This document shows, one piece after another, positions 55,754-64,000 of a DNA stretch of 64,000 nucleotides. The notes under the pieces were generated by a model, which was not told the origin of the DNA, did no database searches, and saw only the letters and a list, made by a program, of their open reading frames with translations. The stretch comes from Perkinsus olseni (taxonomy: Eukaryota > Perkinsozoa > Perkinsida > Perkinsidae), in contig JABANP010000061.1 in NCBI GenBank assembly GCA_013115135.1, positions 121,328 through 185,327 on the forward strand, written 5' to 3'. A program made the translations under genes and the position numbers. The stretch's first letter is position 1, and each line of letters starts with the position of its first letter.

Positions 55754-57957
55754 ATGCTTCGGCGTCCATCAGCGGTGGTGCTGCGGGCGAGAACACGAAT
55801 GTTTGCGGGCTGCCTTGAGACGCTCCCACGCGGCTTCGTCCCCCGGCCCGGGATGAAATTGCCGGAGAATCTTCCGCGTATCCAAGGTCGACCCGTGCTT
55901 CCGGGAGTGCATCTTCCGGTGCCGTCTGGAGAGGCTGTCGGAGATGGCGGACATGCGGTATGCACGGCCGCGGGAGGGGCCGTGGGGACGCTGGTCGAGA
56001 TTGGTGATGGCCAGATGATGATTCCAAAAGTTCGAGTGGAAGCGGGCGAGGATGGAATCTTTGCTGTGCGCAAAGATACTGTTGATGATAGGGCGGCTCT
56101 GAGGGAAGCTCGGGAAGAGCTGGTACGGGAGTGTGAGAAATTAGCAGCTTGTGATTCGAAATTCGCGGTGAAGTGGGCGCAGGCTTTGGCGAGATGTGAC
56201 GCCAGAGATCTCCACTGGATGCCGGATGCTGTTGCAACAATCTTGGAGGCTTCTGAAGAGGACAAGATCGAACTGTTGGAGGAGAGGAGTCTGGTTGATC
56301 GGGCGAAACGTGTTAGTGGTTTGGTTGGGGAAAGAATTGAGGAATCAGGGAGGGCGGAAAAGGGCAGGGACGATATCGATCAGTTGATCGATTTGGGCAG
56401 GAAGATTCCTCGGGAGGAGGCGTGCGAGAAAGTTCGAAGAGCGTTTGATAAAGAGGTGAGAAGGCTAGGGCAGCTGGACCCGGGCTCGCAAGAATACGCC
56501 GTCGGAAGGCAGTATGTTGACTTGCTTCTCTCCTTGCCGTGGACGTCCACTAAGAGCGTTGTGGACCTGCCCTCGGTCAGGGCAAGTCTCAGGGCTACCC
56601 ACTACGGTCTGGAGGAGGTTAAGGAAAGAGTGGTAGAGATATGTGCGATGGAAAAAATTTCGTCCGGATTCCTCACGGCAAGTTCGACCCCTGCTTTTGG
56701 TCGGACCACCGGGGTGTGGGAAAACTACCATCGCGAGGAGCATCGCGCAGGCTCTCGGGAGAAGTTTTGAAATGGTATCTTTGGGTGGTCTATCGGACGC
56801 GGGCGAGTTGAAGGGTCATCGCCGAACCTACATCGGTAGTCAACCCGGAAAGATAGTCAGCGCACTGATTTCGAGCGGCAGTAGGAATCCTGTGATCCTT
56901 TTAGACGAGATTGACAAGCTAGGAGGCGGGGCGAGCGCGGTTGGAGGTGCGGGAATGGGCGATCCAGCCTCGGCCCTGCTGGACGCTCTCGATGCTGCGA
57001 ACGGTTTTACTGATAATTTCATCGGCAGCGAGATTCCGATCGATTTGAAGGGAGTTCTATTCGTCGCGACAGCCAATATTTTTGAAAATATTCCGCCGGC
57101 TTTGGCGAATCGCTTCGATGTTGTCAGAATCGCGGGATTCGTGCGGAAAGAGCAAGTCAGGATAGGTCGGGAATATGTTATACCAGAGTGTGAGAGGGGA
57201 TCGGGTATCCCGAAAGATACGCTTGTGGTCGAAGATTGCGCACTCGGAAGAATTGTGGGAGTCTTATTGTCGAGAGATGGGAGTCCGCGAGTTGCAGACG
57301 AATTTGTGGAGAATTTTCAGGCGCGCGGTCGTACGAGTTTGCGAGGGCGAGAAGGATCTTCCGATGCGGGTCACGGCGGGTAACCTCGAGACTTGGCTCG
57401 GTCTCCCGACGTATCCTGAAAGCCGAGGCCGGCGGAGCGACGCGAATTTTGCGGGGGCGTCCGTGATCGGTTTGGGCTGGACTGAAGCAGGCGGGACAGT
57501 TTTGGAAGTTGAATGCCTTTCGAGTGCCGACTGGCTCATCACCGGTCGAGTGGGAACGACTCTGCAGGAGACCGTTAGGATAGCAGCAAGTTGGAGCAAG
57601 ATTGCAAGTCCGATGCATGTGTGCATAGGCCCTGATATTTCGGCGAGGAAGGACGGACCCTCCCTTGGAGTGGCTCTGGCGGCGCTCTTTTTGGCGCATC
57701 GGAGAGGTTGGGCGCTTCCAAGTCGAATTGGTTTCACCGGAGCGATCACTCTGAACGGTCGGGTTGAGCGGGTGGGAGGGATCCGGGAGAAGGTGGTCGC
57801 GGCGAGTCTTGAAGGGTTGGATACGGTAGTGTTGCCGAGTGGTAATAAGAGGGATTGGGAGGGGATCCCGGAGGAGTTGAGGGAGGGTCTTGAGGCTATT
57901 TTTGTAGAGCATTTGAACGAGTTGGAGGTTTTACTGGAAGGGTGGGTCGGAGTCTGA
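55754..57957 (+). CDS. Lon protease (mitochondrial type) with two frame breaks
   Basis: ATP-dependent AAA+ Ser/Lys protease that degrades damaged matrix proteins. Starts MLRRPSAVVLRARTRMFAG, Arg-rich with no acidic residue, as in a mitochondrial presequence. The N-terminal domain has GRPVLPGVHLPVP and the helical bundle PREEACEKVRRAFDKEVRRL, and the pre-AAA strand is HYGLEEVKERVVE. Walker A is GPPGCGKT and Walker B ILLDEIDK, with sensor ATANIFENIPPALANR. Protease domain: catalytic Ser in RKDGPSLGVALA and Lys in GGIREKVVAA. The gene is intronless, unlike its neighbours. Two surplus bases, one in the A-run at 56652-56657 and one in GGG at 57257-57259, shift the frame twice by +1. Skipping each gives 733 codons. 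It is either a working gene with assembly errors or a young pseudogene. Confidence 0.9.
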
Positions 57958-58514
57958 AGGTTTCCGTTCAAAATTATTCGTTGTTGTTTTGTGTCGTGCA
58001 AGGGTCGAGACTGAGACGTATGGTGTGAGTCCCACCGTCAGGCCTGAATTCGATCTAAGCGGCCGCCACAGGGCAGAACCTATCGTTCATAATGCCTCTT
58101 GTGTCTTGTGAGGCTTGTGATTTGCTCATGGAGTGGTAATATGGAGGTGACAGGGTAGAACTTTCCCACAGCCAACCAACGAAATTTCTTGAGGTTGCCC
58201 CGTGTCTATCCCAAATTCAAAGAGGTTGCGGGCTGCTCGGGTTCGACTGAGACGTTGATGGCGGTGTTGATCGAACCAAATGATGCTTGTAACGAGATCT
58301 AGTGAGAACGGTTCTCAAATCCAGAAAGTGTAGTCTTAGGAGCGCAACAGAGCTGATGACAAGAAACACGAAAAGCGAAGAAGAGGCAGTGGGGCCTGGC
58401 TTGCGTTGGGAGTGGATATGTCCTCCTCGGAGGAGACTGCTCCTCGTCAGATGACGAGCACCCGCTCAATACATCTATTCGATATACGCTCTTAGCTAGT
58501 ATGACGGTCTTGGA
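57958..58514. other. Intergenic, nothing recognised
   Basis: Region between the Lon stop and the transposon. No coding frame or repeat was identified by eye. Confidence 0.5.
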
Positions 58515-60055
58515 GGGATACACAGTACCCGCCATCTAAAGACTGTATTTGCTTTGGCGGACTTCACGCATTCAATTTTCCATGTTATGAGCCGAAATTT
58601 TGGATATAGAGGTTTTTTTACTATGACGGATGGCTCAGGACCGTTTCCCGAAAAATCGGACGAGCGAAAATTTTGGTACATATATATCACTTGCGACAGA
58701 GGATGAAGTCCTAACACCCGCCCTGAACAGTCATTCTACTCCCTCATGACCTGATCACTGATCATTGATTAACAACACTACCCCGGACTAAATACAACAG
58801 GTACTGGAGCCTCCTAGTAGGCGAGAAAAGCTTACAGTCTTTGCCAATTGTACTTACCAGGCTTGTTTGCTCCCGACCCCTCAGCTGCAATGCCGAGCTG
58901 CGGAGCAGCACCTCGGTGTTTCCTCTTGGTCTGCCGGAGGCGTTCGATCTCTTCGAGACTCTTCCTTTCGGAGTACAGCTGGAGGTACTCGCGGCAGGAA
59001 CGGAAGTGCTTGCGGATAAGGCATAAGGTGAGCTCGGGAGGTTCCTGACACTCGATTATCCTCTCCTTGAACCCGGCAGAAGACCCTGCTGAGTTGGCAA
59101 CTCGGAGGGCATTGGCGTAGAGCGATAAGCTGCCTCTATGGGAGCAAGCTCGGGGTGGAACTTGACCCCGAAGATGACTCTGTCGCCTCGTAGCTCAGCC
59201 TCGTCTTCAAGCAGAGTCGGTTGTGATCGGAAGTCCTCGCAGTCCTTCAAGAGCTCAGCGAGTTGCTCATGGCGTAGCCCCACTACGGCTTCATCCCCGA
59301 ATCTCTCGCGACACACCTGTCGTAATCCTTTGGCCTGTCCCGGGTATTCGGGATGATCCTGGGGGAAAACCATATGCTGGTTGTGCTTCTGGCGATCCTT
59401 CCAGAACCACCCATGGCGGGTGGTTCTGGCATGGGACCCATGCCAGGGTGACCCATCCCTCATCCTCGGCTGCTTTCCACCCGGCCTCACATTCATGGTC
59501 CTGACATTCAAGGCGTCTTCAACCTTCACGCGTCTTCCTTCTCGTCTTCATTCTCGTTTTCCACGCGTCTTCATTCTCGCGTGCAGCCTGCCAGATCTTC
59601 GTGTATTTCGGTGACTCCTAGCGACAGCATTGGCAGCCTGCCTCTGTCTCCTCGATAACTCCTGACCAGCACTCGATGCCCTCTGGTTGGTGGCAGCACT
59701 CTCTTGCGTAGTCTGTAGATAATCTTCGCTTGTCTAGCTCATTTTGGAGTCGTTGGGTATAAATCAGGTTGGTTCAATACAGTTGTGTATGCTTTAGTGC
59801 TAGTATCATGTCATTTGTCCCCGTTTCGGCGCAAGATTTGGCTCGGGAAGTCCTTGTCCCAGGTCGCAAGTGATATATATGTACAAAAATTTTCGCCCGC
59901 CCGTTTTTTCGTGAAACTGTCACGTTCACCCCCTAAGCCATCCGTCATAGTAAAAAAAACCTCTATATCCAAAATTTCAGCTTATAACATGGAAAATTGA
60001 ATGCGTGAGGTCCGCCAAAGCAAATACAGTCTTTAGATGGCGGGTACTGTATCCC
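58515..60055. mobile_element. DNA transposon relic with about 185-bp inverted repeats
   Basis: 58515-58699 and 59869-60055 are inverted copies of each other, for example gtatttgctttggcggac and its complement, tatagaggtttttttac and acatatatatcacttgc. Outer ends read gggatacacagtacccgcc and ggcgggtactgtatccc. Between them lies a broken minus-strand transposase. No target duplication was evident at the ends chosen. Confidence 0.8.
58865..59529 (-). pseudogene. DDE-type transposase remnant
   Basis: Minus-strand frame with MVFPQDHPEYPGQAKGLRQV, CEDFRSQPTLLEDEAE and VIFGVKFHPELAPIEAAYR. The last block resembles the C-terminal catalytic part (PKFHxELNPIE) of KDZ/CxC-like transposases. After AAYRS the coding sense continues one frame away as YANALRVANSAG, LTLCLIRKHFRSCREYLQLY and SLEEIERLRQTKRKHRG, so one base is missing. 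The N-terminal half is lacking. The frame break and small size mean it is dead. Confidence 0.7.
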
Positions 60056-60109
60056 GGGGGGAGCGGGAGGAGGGTGAACCGGGTCTCTCTTCGCTGAGCA
60101 ACGGCAGCA

Positions 60110-60315
60110 TCCTCATTCATGTCAACCTTGTCCCGTAGAGAGTCGGACTGTAGACCATCATAGAGGCGACGCTTCATGTCGTACGAGTAGTTCATAATGC
60201 CGATAAGGTGGAGCTCAGTGAAGATAGACTCGAGACGCTTAGCATAATCTAATAGAGTCTCAGTAGCATTTCGCTCACACATGGAGTTTCCCTTGGCCTT
60301 CGTCTGATACTCCAA
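60110..60315 (-). pseudogene. Gag-like fragment of an LTR retrotransposon
   Basis: MCERNATETLLDYAKRLESI then FTELHLIGIMNYSYDMKRRL and YDGLQSDSLRDKV have the layout of copia-type gag (UBN2-like) helices. No zinc knuckle, polymerase or LTR is seen nearby. It abuts the transposon end at 60055, so one element may have inserted next to or into the other. Confidence 0.45.
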
Positions 60316-61419
60316 CTGGGACTCAGTCCGACTGACTGGGAACTGTGTTAATCATAATGCTTGAGAGAGTCAATGGTTTCTCAATGCTCTTCGCTCATGT
60401 GTTGGGTCATGATCTATCGAGATAGCGCGCGCCACGAAATTGAGGTTGGATACTTCTGAATTGGATTTAAATATTTAACTTGAGGTTCGAGTTTTTTTAA
60501 TATTTCACCAGGAGCCCGTCACACTAGTTCGAAGTTATTTCTTCGGATTTTTCGAAAACGAAGTTTCATTTTTTAGTTCGACCTTAAATATTAAGCGTTT
60601 CAAAATGAAGTCGTCACCTTTTAAATTTTGAAGAAGGTATTTAAATTGAAGTCACCGCACAATCCCGACCACTGCATCGAGAAAACACAATGCGGAGAGC
60701 TAGATGCAAACAGTAATGATTACTAGGATCCGATCCGAGAGACCGTACTCAGAGAGCGTACCCGTGATACGGTCACAAGGATCCAGACGAGAGCATATCC
60801 ACAACCAGAATAGTCACTTGTCGACTGTCAGCATGCCAGCATGTGAGACATTGGTGAACCAGACTGAGTCCCGGTGGCCGCTGGGCTGAACCGACATCAC
60901 ATAGCCATCATGCAAGGCAGTAAAGCAAGTCTTCTCGTACACAATGTCAAGCAAAAGGCGAGGCTTTTGGGAAACTCCACGTTTACCAATTGGCCAAGCA
61001 AACTAATAGGACTGGAGCTCTCACGTAGTCCAACATAGTCGACGGACATAGATTGACGAATTCACTATGACTTTGACAGGATACATCCCGCACGGCACTT
61101 CACTTTGCATTAAAGAGACAGGGATCAGCACGGATTCTTCACCATGTTATCACCCGACCTCGACACCTGAGTGATACTGGGAACAGTCTGATCTTTTATG
61201 AATGCAACAGGAACAAATACTACTAGCGCTAGGGGGCAAGTGGATTGTGTGCCCACACAATCAGAGAGTTTCAACCGCGTCGAGTGAGGATTAGACAGAG
61301 TTCGCGTGAACTCTATAGATAAAGACTAAGAGCTTCGTAAAGCCTCGAGAAAGACTCAATTTTTTTCAGTCAGAGAAAGCTGAAACGAGTGAGCCCACTA
61401 AAAATAATTACCGTTTTTG
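60316..61419. other. Intergenic; one antisense GCGCG core
   Basis: No gene is recognised. gcgcgcgccacgaaattgag at 60426-60445 is an antisense copy of the intron core outside any known gene. Poly-T and poly-A rich stretches follow. Confidence 0.4.
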
Positions 61420-62517
61420 ATGCTGATACGTGCTGAAACGAAGTCACATCGCGAGCCACATATTCTGGACTACCCTCCGAATGACTCTCTTTTTGACCAC
61501 CAACGGCCGATGTTCGAGACATTGAGAATGGAGGAGACTTGGAAGGCGGTGAGAGAGTCAGGCCTCCCACGAAGGGATGTAATCGTAGCTATCATCGATA
61601 GCGGCATAACCACGGAGCATCCTGAATTTCATGGAAAACTGTTGGAGGGTTACGACGCTTCTGGAGAGGCTGAGAATTCCGTACAAGACAAGGCAGGCCA
61701 CGGTACTGCAGTGGCCGGTGTCATTGCTGGCATCATCAACAACGGGCTGGGTATCGCTGGTGTTGCAGATAAGGTTAAGATTCGTCCTGTTAAAGTTACC
61801 CAGCGAAATTATTCAACCTTTGACGTCGCCCAGTGGGTGAAGGGTTGGGAGGCGGCCTTGAACTTCCAGGATACAGATATGATAGTTTATGCGGCTTCAA
61901 GCCGTTACACACCCGACGAGGAAGCTTTGTATAAACGTTTGCTGACGAGTGCGGTGGAGAAGGGCATGGTAGTTCTAACGGCAACTAAGAATTCTGACGA
62001 GGTTAACACTGAGGCGGAGCTTGCCCTGCCCTGCTCTCTGGCAAGTCAATTCCCTGGCGTCCTCTGCGCAGCGGCTACTAGGGCCACCAATACGAACGTT
62101 CTCGCGTACGCCGCTTCGAAACATGCCAGCTTCGGCCTGCTGGGCACAGGGTGTGGTCCCCTACCCATGAACGTGAGAATGGTGAAATGGGTTTACAGTA
62201 ACCCTAGTGGCTCGTCGATGGCTACAGCGGTTGCGGCTGGTGTCGTGGCACTAATGCAAAGTTTCAAAAACTTCACACCGGCCGAAATCGATAGGATGTT
62301 GATAGGCGCTACCGAGGGTAGAGTCAAAACAGTAAATGGAACCGAGATGGACTACGGCTCCCTTCGACCTGATCTTGCTGTGAGAAGAGCGATAGCGGAG
62401 GCTGCGCCCCCTCCCCCTACCTCTCCTCCGCCACCTCGTCCAGGAATCGTCAACAGTTTTGGCAGGTTGCTGATTTCAATCGGACAACATGTGCTATGGC
62501 CAGAGTGGGATGGATAA
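61420..62517 (+). CDS. Subtilisin-like serine protease (S8)
   Basis: Single exon of 365 codons from ATG 61420. The S8 catalytic triad is complete: Asp in VIVAIIDSGITTEHPEF, His in GHGTAVAGVIAG and Ser in SGSSMATAVAAGV (Ser instead of the usual Thr before the catalytic Ser). The oxyanion Asn may be that in LTATKNSDE. The tail has a proline run (APPPPTSPPPPRPG). There is no signal peptide or prodomain in this frame, so either upstream exons were missed or the copy is 5'-truncated. Subtilases form expanded families in Perkinsus, where they are secreted; that link is general knowledge. A second fragment at 62570-62776 (YVASNSWGVGVSALTGRPLY) may belong to a downstream paralogue. Confidence 0.85.
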   Translation: MLIRAETKSHREPHILDYPPNDSLFDHQRPMFETLRMEETWKAVRESGLPRRDVIVAIIDSGITTEHPEFHGKLLEGYDASGEAENSVQDKAGHGTAVAGVIAGIINNGLGIAGVADKVKIRPVKVTQRNYSTFDVAQWVKGWEAALNFQDTDMIVYAASSRYTPDEEALYKRLLTSAVEKGMVVLTATKNSDEVNTEAELALPCSLASQFPGVLCAAATRATNTNVLAYAASKHASFGLLGTGCGPLPMNVRMVKWVYSNPSGSSMATAVAAGVVALMQSFKNFTPAEIDRMLIGATEGRVKTVNGTEMDYGSLRPDLAVRRAIAEAAPPPPTSPPPPRPGIVNSFGRLLISIGQHVLWPEWDG

Positions 62518-62780
62518 GAGAGTCCCTTCCTCTCCAGGGGGAAGGGCCAATCCACTATCATCCTTTTTGCATGTGTCGATGTCCATGACGATGTTGGAGT
62601 TGTTCTGTGATGGCTTGACTTCACTGCCTTACGTTGCAAGCAACTCTTGGGGTGTGGGAGTCAGCGCTTTGACTGGTAGACCTCTCTACAACAACGATAG
62701 CTACAACGCTACTTCCACTATTTCCGCTGCGTGTGAGGAGTCGGTGAATCTCGAAAAGTGGAGTTCCGACGGATGATTCA

Positions 62781-63220
62781 TATTCATTCAGGACGCCATT
62801 GAACGGATAGGTCGAATGCGGGGACGAAGGATCTCGATCAGCAGCCTCGGGGGTGATGAAGACGGGGTTAGACAGGCCGACATGCGAGCGATGGAAGAGA
62901 GGAAGTCGATCTCCTCGTGAGTTGCAAACGGGGAATTCCGTGGCGCGCGGTCTTTTCTCTCGGTGCTTGCATTGAAGTCGGAGATGGTTTCTTTTCGGAA
63001 AATTTGCGACTACACTGGTAAAAAGTACCCTTTCGTTGGAGAACTGTTTTCTCGCAGTACTGAAGAACTCCATCGTATCCTCATCGCCCGGCCGGATGCC
63101 CTTCCGGAGTTGCTGCGGGGCCGGGGGTCGGCTGGGGTACCGTTATCTAGCGGCAGTATCAGCAGCAGTAGTGACGAGGATGATGAAGGCAGGGACATTC
63201 GGATTGCTGTTGACGAATAG
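62781..63220 (+). pseudogene. Second copy of the acidic Ser-rich gene segment
   Basis: Matches 54890-55350: DAIERIGRMRGRR, SSLGGDEDGVRQADMRAMEE, then intron 62917-63057, then TEELHRILIARPDALPELLR, SGSISSSSDEDDEGRD and stop at 63220. It has lost an internal Gly/Ala/Ser stretch and ends earlier. It begins directly after an acceptor-like ttcattcag, so it might be spliced to upstream exons and be functional. Labelled pseudogene with caution. Confidence 0.5.
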
Positions 63221-64000
63221 TACGTCTAGCTTGCGGACTAACCCGAGTCTCTAAGGGTATAGCCGAGCTCGATTTGGAGCCGGAACCCCGTGGTTCGATC
63301 ACTCAGGCGATCTCCCAAGAAGGATCGAAAAATGTGGCGAGAAAGGAAATTGTGCCAAATGGAAGGAAATTGTGGCACAAGGAAGAAAAATGTGGCAAAG
63401 AGAAGAGAATTTGTGACAGAAAAGAGAATATAGGGCAGGAGCGGATGAATCGTTAGTCACGTGGTGCTGAAGATGGTGATTGGATCGTGGAGGTCCCGGG
63501 TTCAAATCCCAGCATATGTAATTTTACCGGCTTTTGCTGCATGCTTTGGCACGGGGAAAACCCATATTTCTAAAGAATGTGGCCATTTTCTAAAGAACGT
63601 TCGCGCTCGCCCGGGAGAGGATTGGGACTACGCTTTTGACTCTCGGATAACCTATGACCTATAACCCTAGGCCTTCGGGTTTGAGCCTCAAACTTTGAGG
63701 TGATGGTCGCCCGAAGGGCGACCTGAGTCGGGTTTCGGGTTGACGGGGGTTACGGTCAGTACTCCACTAGGTCTTTTTTTCTTCAGTTTTTCTCCTTCTT
63801 TAGATTTTCGCCCTCTCGCTTAGATTTTCACCGTCTACCCTTTGGCAAGTGTTCAGAGTGAACGTCTTCGTTGTTGGGTTGTCTTTAGGAAGGGTTGGTG
63901 GTCCGGTCAACCAACCATAACCAATTTTGTGGCGCGTGACGGAATCGGCTCGGTTCTTGTCTGCTTGCTCTACTACCACATCTCCCAAGGGCAATGTTGC
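63221..64000 (+). repeat. Second copy of the pre-Lon block
   Basis: 63425-63540 (tRNA-like unit) and 63840-64000 match 55435-55560 and 55560-55720 in order and orientation, up to 'cacatctcccaagggcaa'. Between them is unrelated sequence, including a stretch of 'gtggcaaa' and 'gaaaattgtg'-type simple repeats. In the first copy Lon starts about 35 bp beyond the matching point, so a Lon paralogue may begin just past 64000. Confidence 0.7.

Noticed and set aside
57318..57333. Copy of the GCGCG intron core in Lon (caggcgcgcggtcg)
   Set aside because: It is in conserved coding sequence (IFRRAVVR) and lacks the AATTTCGTG half, so it is a chance match.

Overview
The window reads as nuclear DNA of a protist and not of a bacterium. 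Genes are split by many very short GT-AG introns (about 41-90 nt) and lie on both strands without operons. The products are eukaryotic: cytosolic ribosomal P1, UTP23, RRP15, a PRA1-family protein, a bromodomain protein, a TKL-type kinase, and a voltage-gated channel with EF-hands. A single-domain secretory subtilase, secreted Thr/Pro/Cys mucin-like proteins and the overall style suggest a perkinsid alveolate (Perkinsus or a relative). That assignment is inference, because no rRNA or spliced leader is present to fix it.

Layout. 1-6180: mostly non-coding, with a large 9-bp minisatellite (about 3780-5385) that belongs to a 5'-truncated copy of a threonine-rich mucin gene. 6181-8373 (-): a five-exon GAR transformylase (PurN) gene. 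8476-10400 (-): poorly resolved hypothetical exons. 10803-13169 and 19704-20734 (-): two intact paralogues of the mucin family, each with signal peptide exon, Cys exon and Thr-tract exon. 13630-14788 (+): unknown Ser-rich protein. 15678-17226 (+): kinase. 17.7-19.0 kb and 21.7-22.9 kb: a segmental duplication with an intact PRA1 gene in one copy and its wreck in the other. 23.0-26.0 kb (+): a ribosome-biogenesis cluster, UTP23, RPLP1 and RRP15. 26.2-28.8 kb (+): large helical protein of unknown function. 31.1-32.8 kb (-): bromodomain protein. 33.1-37.2 kb (-): multi-pass GT2 glycosyltransferase. 39.6-47.3 kb (-): long coiled-coil protein in many small exons. 50.5-54.4 kb (+): single-domain voltage-gated channel with two EF-hands. 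55.7-58.0 kb (+): mitochondrial-type Lon protease. 58.5-60.3 kb: DDE transposon relic and gag-like fragment. 61.4-62.5 kb (+): subtilase. 62.8-64.0 kb: second copy of the segment that precedes Lon, so another Lon copy may lie just beyond the window.

The most unusual signal is in the introns. At least nine short introns, in seven unrelated genes, consist almost entirely of a tRNA-like unit (B-box, often A-box and anticodon-arm remnants), inserted in either orientation. A second set of short introns carries a shared core, AATTTCGTGGCGCGYG, again in both orientations. Both look like intron-generating mobile units (introners). I placed the splice sites by requiring intact reading frame and conserved protein motifs on both sides; no transcript data were available. 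Five conserved coding domains contain exactly one extra base, mostly in homopolymers. This may be assembly error or something biological and is listed separately.
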